Source of the DNA: Bacillota bacterium
GTDB taxonomy: Bacteria > Bacillota > Clostridia > Lachnospirales > Lachnospiraceae
Length of the DNA stretch: 25,166 bases
Assembly (NCBI GenBank): GCA_023424995.1
Contig: JAFADH010000390.1
Coordinates: forward strand, 1-25,166
Direction: 5' to 3'
Shown here: piece after piece, positions 7,563 through 15,450 of the stretch
How the letters are laid out: each line of letters starts with the position of its first letter
How positions within the stretch are numbered: position 1 is the first letter of the stretch
Notes under the pieces: model-generated
Databases searched by the model: none
What the model was told of the DNA's origin: nothing
Seen by the model: only the letters and a program-made list of their open reading frames with translations
Translations under genes and position numbers: made by a program

Positions 7563-9611
7563 ATGAAACAGATACTGGTTTTTTCGGGAACGACAGAAGG
7601 CCGGAGGCTGGCGGAATGCCTGTGCGAAAACGGTGTCCGGTGTACGGTCTGCGTGGCTACGGAATATGGGGAGCAGGTCATGGAAAAGCGGGAGGGACTT
7701 ACGGTCCGACAGGGCAGAATGACCTGGGAAGAAATGAAGGACTTCCTGTCGGCGGGAGATTTCCTTGCGGTAGTGGATGCTACCCATCCGTTTGCGACGA
7801 TTGTCTCCGATAATATCAGAAAAAGCATGTCCGAAAGCCGGATCCCTTATCTTCGTTTAAAGCGTCTCCCCAATGATCCGGTCGAAAAACAGGAGGATAT
7901 CCTCTTTTTCTCCGGACATGAGGCCTGCGCCGAAGCTTTGAAAAATACGGAGGGAAATATTCTTCTGACTACCGGAAGCAAGGAGCTGGCCGTGTACAGC
8001 GGACGGGAAGAGCTCCGGTCACGGCTGTATGTAAGGGTCCTGCCCGGTACGGAAAGCCTTGCGCTGTGCCAGGATAACGGAATTGCTGGAAAGCAGATCA
8101 TTGCCATGCAGGGACCCTTCTCCGCGGAACTGAACGAAGCCATCATAAGACAGTATGGCATCCGCTGTATGGTTACCAAGGAAAGCGGTGATAACAGCGG
8201 CTTTCCGGAAAAAATACAGGCTGCCCGGAATACCGGGACAAGGGTAATGATAATCGGGAACCCGGAGAAAACGGAAGGCTGCACCTTCCGGGAGGTCTGC
8301 GGGGAGCTGGAGAAGCTCCTGGGGATAAGCTTCCGGCAGGAAGCCGCCATACGGATTGCTTTGATCGGCATGGGAGCGGGAAATCCGGACCTGCTGACCA
8401 AGGAAGCGGAGCGGTACATCAGGGAAGCGGATCTTATCTACGGGGCAGAGAGGCTTTTAAGGGATATTCCGCAGGAGACGGAAAAACTGCCCTACTATAT
8501 GGCTAAGGATATCCTGCCCAGCCTGAAGGAGAAGCTGGCAAAGGAGTACGGAGGAAGGGAAAGGATAAGAGCGGCGGTGCTTTTTTCCGGAGATACCGGC
8601 TTCTACAGCGGGGCGGGAAGCCTTTATGAGGAATTGATGAGGGAAATCGGGGAAGGACGGCTGAAGGCGGAAGTGAAAATCTGTCCGGGAATATCCAGCG
8701 TATCCTATCTGGCCGCAAGACTGGGAACCAGCTGGCAGGATGCGGCGATTCTGAGCATCCACGGAAGGACCGCCAATGTTGCGGAGGCAGTAAGGGGAAG
8801 CAGGAAGACCTTTCTTCTGGTATCCGGGCTTAAGGATATGCAAAGGCTGGGCAGCCTGCTGCTGCAGGCAGGCTTAAAGGAAGTAAAGATCACTGCGGGA
8901 TACCAGCTTTCCTACCCGGAGGAGCAGATCCGGCTGTTGTCGCCGGAGGCTTGTCTTAAGCTTGAGGAGGAAGGACTTTATGTCTGCCTGATTGAGAATG
9001 AGGGGGCGGGGGAAAGATTACTGACCCACGGACTTCCGGACGGAGCCTTTCTCAGGGATAAGGTGCCCATGACCAAGGAGGAGGTAAGGGAGGTGTCCAT
9101 ATGCAAGCTCCGGTTATCCCGGGATGCCGTTCTTTATGATATCGGCAGCGGTACGGGCTCCATCGCGGTAGAGTGTGCAAGATTATCGGACCGGATGCAG
9201 GTGTATGCCATTGAGAGGAAGAAGGAAGCGGTACGGTTAATTGAAGACAACCGAACCCGGTTTGGCCTTTCCAATATAACCGTGATCGAGGGAGAAGCGC
9301 CGGAGGCATTGAATGGGCTTCCTGTCTTGTCCCATGCCTTCCTCGGCGGAAGCGGGGGGAATATGAAGGCGATTCTTAAGAAGCTGTATCAGATGAATCC
9401 GCAGGCTTATGTGGTTATTAATGCGGTCACCCTGGAAACCATCAGTGAGATCACAGGTCTGCTGAAGGACTTTCCCGCAGAACAGCCGGAGATTGTCCAG
9501 GTACAGGTCAGCAGGGCTCATGCGGCAGGCAGTTACCATCTCATGCAGGCGGAGAATCCGGTTTATATCATATCCTTTGGATTTGTTCCGGGGGTTGCTC
9601 TTAATACTTAA
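7563..9611 (+). CDS. cbiJET: CbiJ-CbiE-CbiT triple fusion: precorrin-6A reductase, C5- and C15-methyltransferases
   Basis: One uninterrupted 682-residue frame carries three B12 enzymes. Residues 1-about 255 are CbiJ (FSGTTEGRRLAE at the start, VVDATHPFA, RVLPG, IAMQGPFS), which reduces cobalt-precorrin-6A. Residues about 263-475 are CbiE, a class III methylase (ALIGMGAGNPDLLTKEAE, SGDTGFYSGAGSL, CPGISSVSYLAARLG), which methylates C-5. Residues about 490-680 are CbiT, a class I methyltransferase with the SAM loop DIGSGTG at 526-532, which methylates C-15 and decarboxylates the C-12 acetate. CbiE-CbiT fusions (CobL type) are well known; adding CbiJ at the front is less usual. The start has GGGAG about ten bases upstream. 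The enzyme sits between the two halves of the cbi operon, after the repeat-rich gap. Confidence 0.92.
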   Translation: MKQILVFSGTTEGRRLAECLCENGVRCTVCVATEYGEQVMEKREGLTVRQGRMTWEEMKDFLSAGDFLAVVDATHPFATIVSDNIRKSMSESRIPYLRLKRLPNDPVEKQEDILFFSGHEACAEALKNTEGNILLTTGSKELAVYSGREELRSRLYVRVLPGTESLALCQDNGIAGKQIIAMQGPFSAELNEAIIRQYGIRCMVTKESGDNSGFPEKIQAARNTGTRVMIIGNPEKTEGCTFREVCGELEKLLGISFRQEAAIRIALIGMGAGNPDLLTKEAERYIREADLIYGAERLLRDIPQETEKLPYYMAKDILPSLKEKLAKEYGGRERIRAAVLFSGDTGFYSGAGSLYEELMREIGEGRLKAEVKICPGISSVSYLAARLGTSWQDAAILSIHGRTANVAEAVRGSRKTFLLVSGLKDMQRLGSLLLQAGLKEVKITAGYQLSYPEEQIRLLSPEACLKLEEEGLYVCLIENEGAGERLLTHGLPDGAFLRDKVPMTKEEVREVSICKLRLSRDAVLYDIGSGTGSIAVECARLSDRMQVYAIERKKEAVRLIEDNRTRFGLSNITVIEGEAPEALNGLPVLSHAFLGGSGGNMKAILKKLYQMNPQAYVVINAVTLETISEITGLLKDFPAEQPEIVQVQVSRAHAAGSYHLMQAENPVYIISFGFVPGVALNT

Positions 9612-9630
9612 GAAGGGAAGGCGGGATGGA

Positions 9631-10992
9631 ATGAAGGCACCAAGGGTCATGATCGCTGCGGTGAGCAGCAGAAGCGGCAAAACACTTCTTACCTGTTCGC
9701 TGCTGCAGGCACTGGCGGATTCCGGGAAGAAGACGGCTGCCTTTAAATGCGGTCCGGACTACATCGATCCCATGTTTCATCAGAAGGTGATCGGTGTTGC
9801 GTCGAAGAATCTGGACACCTATTTTACCGATGGGGATACCACAAGATCCCTGTTCCTGGAGGGTGCCGGGGGTAAGGATATATCGGTGATCGAAGGCGTC
9901 ATGGGACTTTATGACGGACTGGGGGGAATCTGGGAAGAAGCCTCCTCCTATCACCTGGCCCGGGTTACGGATACACCGGTCATTCTTGTGATCGATGCCC
10001 ATGGAATGGGAAGATCGGTTATCCCTTTGATCAGCGGCTTCCTGCAGTATGACACGGAGCGGCTCATCAAGGGTGTGATTTTAAACAGAGTATCGGCTAT
10101 GTTTTATAATACCCTGCGGCGGGAGGTGGAAGCACAGATACCGGTTCCCGTCATAGGATATTTTCCGAAGCAGAATGAGATCTGCCTCAAGAGCCGGCAT
10201 CTTGGACTATGGATGCCGGATGAGGTGGCAGGTCTTAAGGAACAGGTAAAACGGGCGGCTGATGTGATAAAGGATACGGTCAGCATGGACAGCCTGATTA
10301 AGATTGCTTCCCGGGCGTCCGATCTGGAAGCCGGGAAGATAAGGGTTGCTCCGCGGGGGAAGGATATAAGAATCGGAGTTGCCAGGGATGAGGCCTTCTG
10401 CTTTTATTACGAGGACAATCTCAGGCTGCTTCAAAGCCTCGGCGCCGAGCTGGTTTTCTTTTCACCCCTCAGGGACCCCGGGCTTCCCGGCAAGCTTCAG
10501 GGCATCCTCTTGGGAGGAGGGTATCCGGAGCTCTATGCCGGGGACTTATCCGGGAATAAGCGGATGAGGGAGAGCATCAGGGAGGCTGTTGATAAGGGCA
10601 TGCCCTCCATAGCCGAGTGCGGCGGATATATGTATCTGCATGAAACCATGAGGGATATGGACGGGAAGATATTTCCCATGGCCGGCGCGGTAAAGGGGAG
10701 CTGCTACTATACCGGAAAACTGGTGCGGTTCGGATATATCAATATAACCGAAGAAAGAGAAGCTTTTCTGAAAAAGGGTACGGGCATCCGGGGGCATGAA
10801 TTCCATTATTATGACAGCACGGAGAACGGGACCTCCTGTATTGCAAAAAAACCGGTCTCAGGGAAGGAATGGCGCTGTGTACATGCCGCAGAGAATCACT
10901 GGTGGGGCTTCCCGCATCTGTATTATTATTCGAATCCGGAGTATGCAGGCTATTTTATAGAAAGGGCGGGGAAATATGCGCAAGGCTCATGA
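9631..10992 (+). CDS. cbiA: CbiA, cobyrinate a,c-diamide synthase
   Basis: CbiA uses glutamine and ATP to amidate the a and c acetate side chains of cobyrinic acid. The 453-residue protein has an N-terminal dethiobiotin-synthetase-like ATPase domain with the P-loop SSRSGKT (12-18), FKCGPDYIDPMFH (39-50) and VIEGVMGLYDGL. A class I glutamine amidotransferase domain follows, with LLGGGYPELYA and the nucleophile Cys330 in AECGGYMYL. The C-terminal GHEFHYYDS is also typical. The start at 9631 lies 19 bases after the upstream fusion gene and matches the family N-terminus; the open frame extends further upstream only as overlap with cbiT. The 3' end overlaps cbiQ by 17 bases. Confidence 0.94.
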   Translation: MKAPRVMIAAVSSRSGKTLLTCSLLQALADSGKKTAAFKCGPDYIDPMFHQKVIGVASKNLDTYFTDGDTTRSLFLEGAGGKDISVIEGVMGLYDGLGGIWEEASSYHLARVTDTPVILVIDAHGMGRSVIPLISGFLQYDTERLIKGVILNRVSAMFYNTLRREVEAQIPVPVIGYFPKQNEICLKSRHLGLWMPDEVAGLKEQVKRAADVIKDTVSMDSLIKIASRASDLEAGKIRVAPRGKDIRIGVARDEAFCFYYEDNLRLLQSLGAELVFFSPLRDPGLPGKLQGILLGGGYPELYAGDLSGNKRMRESIREAVDKGMPSIAECGGYMYLHETMRDMDGKIFPMAGAVKGSCYYTGKLVRFGYINITEEREAFLKKGTGIRGHEFHYYDSTENGTSCIAKKPVSGKEWRCVHAAENHWWGFPHLYYYSNPEYAGYFIERAGKYAQGS

Positions 10993-11770
10993 GCATCAAT
11001 CCATTGATTATTATTCTTATATTTCGGGTCTGGGCAGCTGGAATTCGGTGTATAAGGTCATCCTGTCCGTAGGCGCCTTAATTACGGTAATCGGGCTGGA
11101 TTCCGTAAGCATTTCCCTTGCGACCATCCTTTACATGCTGTTTCTCAGTGTGGGGGTGGGAAGGATTCCGGGAAAGGATTATCTGCGTCTTATGAGAATT
11201 CCCGCCGCCTTTATATTATTGGGCGGAGCGGCGATCATGGCACAGTTCGGCAGCGGAGAGGGCAGCCTCTTGCGTGTGGGGATATTCGGGACCCATCTTT
11301 ATATTACGGAGGACAGCCTTACCCTGGCGGTAAGGGTGCTGCTGAAGGCATATGCGGCAATCAGCGCCTTTTATATGATGACGCTTTCCACACCCATGGG
11401 TGAGATCATATCCGTCTTCCGGAAAATCCGTGTACCCGGTCTGATCCTGGAGCTGATGCATCTGATCTACCGCTATATCTTCATTCTGACGGAAACCAAC
11501 CAGAAGCAGAAGGATGCCGCAAAATCAAGACTGGGGTACTGTGACCTGAAGACCTCCTTTCGAACCTTCAGCAGTGAGATAGCCAATCTTCTGGTCATGT
11601 CCATGAAGAAAGCGGATATGTATTATGATGCCATGGAAGCCAGGGGCGGCGAAGAAAGCTGCATATTCTGGGAGGAGAAGAAGCCGCTGACAGCAACACA
11701 GCTGATGTACGGCATTTATTATATCGCATTGCTGTTATTGGTTTTCTTTATTATGAGGAGGTGGGGCTGA
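10976..11770 (+). CDS. cbiQ: CbiQ, cobalt ECF transporter transmembrane (T) subunit
   Basis: This 264-residue membrane protein has several hydrophobic segments (roughly 24-60, 75-90, 118-140 and 242-260). It has the CbiQ-type N-terminus IDYYSYISGLGSWNSVYKVI, and a cytoplasmic region including the ECF T-component motif MEARGGEE near 222-229, which docks onto the ATPase. The family role is to couple CbiO ATP hydrolysis to cobalt passage through CbiMN. It overlaps cbiA and is directly followed by cbiO with no gap, which supports co-translation of the transporter with the pathway enzymes. Confidence 0.92.
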   Translation: MRKAHEHQSIDYYSYISGLGSWNSVYKVILSVGALITVIGLDSVSISLATILYMLFLSVGVGRIPGKDYLRLMRIPAAFILLGGAAIMAQFGSGEGSLLRVGIFGTHLYITEDSLTLAVRVLLKAYAAISAFYMMTLSTPMGEIISVFRKIRVPGLILELMHLIYRYIFILTETNQKQKDAAKSRLGYCDLKTSFRTFSSEIANLLVMSMKKADMYYDAMEARGGEESCIFWEEKKPLTATQLMYGIYYIALLLLVFFIMRRWG

Positions 11771-12592
11771 ATGAGGGAGAAGCTTCTGGAGACAAGCCAT
11801 CTGATGTTTGCTTATGACAGGACCGGGCAGACCTTAAAGGATATCAATATTACAATTTATAAACAGGAAAAGATAGCGGTCCTTGGGGCCAACGGGGCGG
11901 GGAAAACCACGTTTTTCCTGAACCTGAACGGTGTCAGGGAGCCTACGGGCGGTGATATCCGTTATCGGGGCGAGGTGATCGGCCGGAAGAATAAGAACAG
12001 GTTAAGAAGCAATGTAGGAATCGTCTTCCAGGATGCGGACAGTCAGATCATTGCATCCACGGTAAAGGCCGAAGTGGCTTTTGGTCCCCTGAATATGAAG
12101 CTTCCCAGGGAGGAGGCAGAGAACAGGGCCATGGATGCCATCAGGGAGATGAAGCTGGAGGGCTATGTCCGGCGGCCGCCCCATTATCTAAGCGGCGGAG
12201 AGAAAAAAAGGGTCAGTATCGCAGATATCCTGGCCATGGATTCCGAGATAATGATCTTTGACGAGCCGACGGCGTCCCTGGATCCGGTTAATGCGCAGGT
12301 GCTGGAGGAGATTCTGGATAAAATCGAACAGAAGGGAAAAACGATTCTCCTTTCAACCCATGATGTGGATTTTGCATACCGCTTTGCGGACCGGATTTTG
12401 GTCTTCTGTGAGGGAAAGCTGGCCGGGGACGGTACTTCGGATGAAATCTTCCGTAATGAGGAATTGCTTCTGAAAGCAAATCTGAAAAAGCCTGTTTTAA
12501 TGGAGCTTTATGATCTGCTGAAGGAAAAGGGAAAGATCAGGGAGACTGGGGAATGTCCGAAGAAATTGTCTGATTTTGCTTTACTTTTATAA
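11771..12592 (+). CDS. cbiO: CbiO, cobalt ECF transporter ATPase subunit
   Basis: This 273-residue ABC ATPase has every expected motif: Walker A GANGAGKT (39-46), Q-loop VFQDADSQI, signature LSGGEKKR (140-147), Walker B IMIFDEPTA with Asp164/Glu165, and the switch His197 in LLSTHDVDFA. The DADSQI sequence after the Q-loop is typical of ECF ATPases. CbiO forms the energy module with CbiQ. The ATG follows the cbiQ stop immediately, with GAGGAGG a few bases upstream. Confidence 0.93.
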   Translation: MREKLLETSHLMFAYDRTGQTLKDINITIYKQEKIAVLGANGAGKTTFFLNLNGVREPTGGDIRYRGEVIGRKNKNRLRSNVGIVFQDADSQIIASTVKAEVAFGPLNMKLPREEAENRAMDAIREMKLEGYVRRPPHYLSGGEKKRVSIADILAMDSEIMIFDEPTASLDPVNAQVLEEILDKIEQKGKTILLSTHDVDFAYRFADRILVFCEGKLAGDGTSDEIFRNEELLLKANLKKPVLMELYDLLKEKGKIRETGECPKKLSDFALLL

Positions 12593-12593
12593 G
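12566..12593 (+). promoter_or_regulatory. Possible internal promoter for cbiMN (weak)
   Basis: A TTGTCT at 12566-12571 and a TATAAG at 12588-12593 are separated by 16 bases, just inside the 3' end of cbiO. The position would give a separate transcript for cbiM and cbiN. Both hexamers are imperfect and lie in AT-rich coding sequence, so this is only a candidate. Confidence 0.25.
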
Positions 12594-12598
12594 GAACG

Positions 12599-12620
12599 GT
12601 AATAAACAGGTATTTATTAC
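12599..12620. repeat. AT-rich inverted repeat between cbiO and cbiM
   Basis: GTAATAAA (12599-12606) and TTTATTAC (12613-12620) form a perfect 8-bp inverted repeat with a six-base spacer in the short cbiO-cbiM gap. It ends 23 bases before the cbiM start. It could be an operator-like site or a weak RNA hairpin. No run of T follows, so it is not a convincing terminator. Confidence 0.5.
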
Positions 12621-12643
12621 AAATAAATCAAAGAAAAGGGGTA

Positions 12644-13399
12644 ATGAAAATGACAAAGAATCAGAAAAAAATGATTGCCGCACTTGCTGTTGTGTCGGTA
12701 ATCATGAGTATCACACCGAAGGTCAGTGCCATGCATATTATGGAGGGCTATCTTTCACCCGGCTTCTGCATTGCATGGGGCGTCTTATGCATTCCGTTTT
12801 TAGTGACCGGCTATTTATCCATTAAAAAGAAATTGAAGGAAAACAGGAAGAATATTACCCTGCTTGCAATGGCGGGAGCTTTCATCTTTGTAATATCCTC
12901 TTTAAAAATTCCTTCTGTGACAGGAAGCTGCTCCCATATGACAGGTACCGGTCTGGGAGCCATATTATTCGGACCATCGGCTGTCAGTATACTGGGAATT
13001 ATTGTTCTGTTGTTCCAGGCAATTCTCCTTGCTCACGGGGGTCTTACTTCACTGGGCGCCAATACCTTCTCCATGGCAATTGCGGGTCCGTTCCTCAGCT
13101 ATGGGATCTACAAGCTCTGTACCAAATTAAAGGTCAACCCTCTGGTGAGCATTTTCCTGGCAGCGTTCCTGGGAGATCTGTTTACTTACTGCATCACAAG
13201 CTTCCAATTAGCGGTTGCCTACCCTTCAAGCGAGGGAGGAGTTATGGCATCGGCAGCCAAATTCCTGGGCGTTTTTGCGCCGACACAGCTTCCTTTGGCA
13301 GTTCTGGAGGGCATTCTCACCGTCCTGATCATGATTGCTTTGAAAACATATGCGAATCAGGAGCTTAAGCTGGTTAATCTCAATATGGAGGAAAAATAA
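12644..13399 (+). CDS. cbiM: CbiM, cobalt ECF transporter substrate-specificity subunit
   Basis: This 251-residue protein has a classic signal peptide (MKMTKNQKKMIAALAVV... with a VSA site). Cleavage after Ala29 would expose MHIMEGYLSP, the family N-terminus whose Met/His residues bind the cobalt ion. About six to seven membrane segments follow. The conserved SVTGSCSHMTGTGLGAILFGP stretch (with the metal-loop His) and the LAHGGLTSLGANTFSMAIAGP block are present. CbiM captures Co2+ outside the membrane. The start at 12644 has AAGGGG a few bases upstream. GC content drops here compared with the enzyme genes, as is common for membrane-protein genes. Confidence 0.95.
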   Translation: MKMTKNQKKMIAALAVVSVIMSITPKVSAMHIMEGYLSPGFCIAWGVLCIPFLVTGYLSIKKKLKENRKNITLLAMAGAFIFVISSLKIPSVTGSCSHMTGTGLGAILFGPSAVSILGIIVLLFQAILLAHGGLTSLGANTFSMAIAGPFLSYGIYKLCTKLKVNPLVSIFLAAFLGDLFTYCITSFQLAVAYPSSEGGVMASAAKFLGVFAPTQLPLAVLEGILTVLIMIALKTYANQELKLVNLNMEEK

Positions 13400-13400
13400 T

Positions 13401-13718
13401 ATGAGTAAAACAAAAAGAACGGTTATCTTATTAAGCATTGCAGCGTTATTGATCGCACTGGTACCTCTTTTTGCATTAAGAGGGGCGGAGTTTGGCGGTT
13501 CCGACGATGCCGGAAGCGTCATGGTGGAAGAGATAACAGGAAGCTACGAGCCATGGTTCACTCCGGTTTTGGAAACCATGATCGACGGGGAGCTTCCGGG
13601 GGAGGTGGAAAGCCTTTTCTTCTGTCTTCAGACGGGACTTGGGGTTGGTATCATCGCCTATATCATGGGACGCTTTGTAGAACGGAAAAAACATATGACT
13701 GTCAGGGAGCAGGAGTAG
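13401..13718 (+). CDS. cbiN: CbiN, small auxiliary subunit of the cobalt transporter
   Basis: This 105-residue protein has two membrane helices (about 7-25 and 73-92) joined by an extracytoplasmic loop. The loop carries the CbiN hallmarks GAEFGGSDD and YEPWFTP, then GEVESLFFCLQTGLGVGIIAYIMG. CbiN acts with CbiM to load cobalt. The ATG at 13401 is two bases after the cbiM stop, and GGAGGA lies upstream within the end of cbiM. The gene order is Q-O-M-N, whereas the common arrangement is M-N-Q-O. Confidence 0.93.
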   Translation: MSKTKRTVILLSIAALLIALVPLFALRGAEFGGSDDAGSVMVEEITGSYEPWFTPVLETMIDGELPGEVESLFFCLQTGLGVGIIAYIMGRFVERKKHMTVREQE

Positions 13719-13732
13719 TACCATACGGAATA

Positions 13733-13793
13733 CTCTGATTAACCGGCAGTAAAATGCAGAAATCCGGACAGGCTGCCGTCCGGTTAATCAGAG
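13733..13793. repeat. Long inverted repeat with competing inner hairpin, cbiN-cbiK gap
   Basis: A perfect 14-bp inverted repeat pairs CTCTGATTAACCGG (13733-13746) with its complement at 13780-13793 across a 33-base spacer. Inside it, CCGGAC (13764-13769) can pair with GTCCGG (13778-13783), and CGGCAG (13744-13749) with CTGCCG (13773-13778). The right-arm bases are shared, so the folds compete. No T-run follows, so this is not a simple terminator. It may be a regulatory fold or a small palindromic mobile repeat. Confidence 0.7.
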
Positions 13794-13830
13794 ATACATT
13801 ATACGGGGGAAGAAAGGCTGGATTTTAATA

Positions 13831-14628
13831 ATGAGTCAAGGGATTTTGATTGTCAGCTTTGGAACCACATATAAGGAAACCAGGGATAAGAATATTGAGA
13901 GGATAGCGGAGACAGTCCGGGAGAGCTTCCCGGATTGGAGGGTCTATCAGGCTTATTCCAGTAATATCGTAAGAGGGATTTTAAAGAAAAGGGATAATAT
14001 TATCATACCGGATACCAAAGAGGCTCTGCTGCGGATGAAGCAGGACGGTATCACACATGCCACTGTTCTTCCCACACATATTATCGACGGAATAGAAAAT
14101 AACAGAATGAAGAACACCATTGAAGAATGCCTGGATCTGTTTGAAGAAATAAAAACGGCAGGAGTACTCCTTGGGAATAAGGAAGATTTCAGATTAGTCG
14201 CGAGAGCGCTGTGGAAGGAAATAAAAAAACACACGGAGGATGTGCCGGTAATCTTTATGGGGCATGGCTCCGTCCATGAAGCGGATCAATGCTATACCAT
14301 CCTGGAAAAGGAGCTGAGGCTTTATTCCGGAAGGAATGTATATATTGCTACGGTGGAAGGTGCCGTCACCATTGAGGACATAATCCCGCGGCTTAATGCA
14401 GATGTTACGGAACGGGGGCGCGTTCTTTTGCTGCCGTTTATGCTGGTGGCCGGGGACCATGCGGTAAATGACATGGCGGGAGAGGAGGAGTCTTTTGCCT
14501 CAAGACTTAAATCGGAGGGCTATGAGCCGGAATGTATCCTCCGGGGGATCGGTGAATATGAGGGCATCCGGAGGATCTATATAAAGCATCTGAGAGAAGC
14601 TTTGGTACGCTGTCCGGTTTATAATTAA
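13831..14628 (+). CDS. cbiK: CbiK, anaerobic sirohydrochlorin cobaltochelatase
   Basis: CbiK inserts Co2+ into sirohydrochlorin, the first committed step of the anaerobic route. The 265-residue protein begins GILIVSFGTTYKETR. It carries Glu89 in HIIDGIENN, His145 in FMGHGSVHEAD and His210 in VAGDHAVNDMAG; these correspond to the metal-binding Glu and His residues known in the Salmonella enzyme. No signal peptide is visible, so it should be cytoplasmic, unlike the periplasmic CbiK variants. The upstream gap of 112 bases holds a large palindrome. The ribosome site is weak: only a distant GGGGGAAG and GAAAGG precede the ATG. Confidence 0.93.
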   Translation: MSQGILIVSFGTTYKETRDKNIERIAETVRESFPDWRVYQAYSSNIVRGILKKRDNIIIPDTKEALLRMKQDGITHATVLPTHIIDGIENNRMKNTIEECLDLFEEIKTAGVLLGNKEDFRLVARALWKEIKKHTEDVPVIFMGHGSVHEADQCYTILEKELRLYSGRNVYIATVEGAVTIEDIIPRLNADVTERGRVLLLPFMLVAGDHAVNDMAGEEESFASRLKSEGYEPECILRGIGEYEGIRRIYIKHLREALVRCPVYN

Positions 14629-14639
14629 GCGGGACCGTA

Positions 14640-14694
14640 CCGCAGGTGCTGCCGTCCGCCGCCTCGGCTTCACCTGATGCGGCGGACGGTGCGG
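14640..14694. repeat. GC-rich imperfect palindrome in the cbiK-cbiL gap
   Basis: CCGTCCGCCGC (14652-14662) pairs perfectly with 14679-14689 across a 16-base loop, and CCGCA (14640-14644) extends the stem with TGCGG (14690-14694). There is also a competing AGGTG/CACCT pair (14644-14648 with 14671-14675). No T-run follows. It is notably GC-richer than the flanks and ends about 30 bases before the cbiL ribosome site. Confidence 0.65.
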
Positions 14695-14735
14695 CATTCA
14701 AATTACAGGCATCATACAGAAAGACAGAGGTTATA

Positions 14736-15446
14736 ATGAGCAAGATTTTATATGGAATCGGAGTAGGTCCGGGAGATCCGGAATTAATGACCCTGAAGGC
14801 ATTAAGATGCATCGGGGAAAGTGACGTCATAATCCTGCCGGCAGAGCCGAAGGAGGAGTGTTACGCATATCATATCGTCAAAAAAGCATATCCCCGGATA
14901 GAGGAGAAAGAAATCCTGTGCATGCCCTTTCCCATGCTGAAGGATAAAGAGCTGCTGAAGAAAGCGCATGATAGGATATATGAAGATATCGCCGGTCTGC
15001 TGGCGGAGAATAAAACGGTGGCTTTCCTTACCCTGGGTGATCCCGCTTTATATTCTACTTACAGTTATATTCATGACAGGGCTTTGAAGGAGAAGAAAAC
15101 CGCGGTGATCATAAGCGGAGTTCCTTCTTTCTGTGCCGTTGCGGCGGCTCTTGGCATTTCCCTGGGGAGCAGTAAGGAGGAAATACACATCATACCCGGC
15201 TCCTATGATATTAATCATACATTGGAGCTGAGCGGCACTAAAATCTATATGAAATCGGGAAAAAAGCTGGAGGAGCTGAAAAAGGTATTATTCGAATATG
15301 AACGCAGGGAGCGGCTGGAGATATATGCAGTATCAAACTGCGGGATGGAGGATGAGCTGGTTACTTCCGGGCTTCATAGTCTTAGGGAGCATAAGGGCTA
15401 TCTGACCACAGTAATCGTAAAAGCTAAGGAAGGAAGGGGAGGTTAA
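14736..15446 (+). CDS. cbiL: CbiL, cobalt-factor II C20-methyltransferase
   Basis: This class III tetrapyrrole methylase of 236 residues methylates C-20 of cobalt-sirohydrochlorin (factor II), the step right after CbiK, encoded just upstream. The N-terminus ILYGIGVGPGDPELMTLKALR, the VIILPAEPKE segment, FLTLGDPALYSTYSYI, IISGVPSFCAVAAALGISLG and the C-terminal YLTTVIVKAK fit the CbiL/CobI group. Start 14736 has AGAGG five bases upstream. An in-frame ATG at 14646 would run through the GC-rich palindrome and add 30 non-conserved residues, so it is rejected. Confidence 0.93.
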   Translation: MSKILYGIGVGPGDPELMTLKALRCIGESDVIILPAEPKEECYAYHIVKKAYPRIEEKEILCMPFPMLKDKELLKKAHDRIYEDIAGLLAENKTVAFLTLGDPALYSTYSYIHDRALKEKKTAVIISGVPSFCAVAAALGISLGSSKEEIHIIPGSYDINHTLELSGTKIYMKSGKKLEELKKVLFEYERRERLEIYAVSNCGMEDELVTSGLHSLREHKGYLTTVIVKAKEGRGG

Positions 15447-15450
15447 GTGC

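Noticed and set aside
13719..13830. Cobalamin riboswitch before cbiK or elsewhere in the locus
   Set aside because: No B12-box-like conserved core was recognised in any intergenic gap. The palindromes do not match that architecture. A riboswitch may lie upstream of the window.
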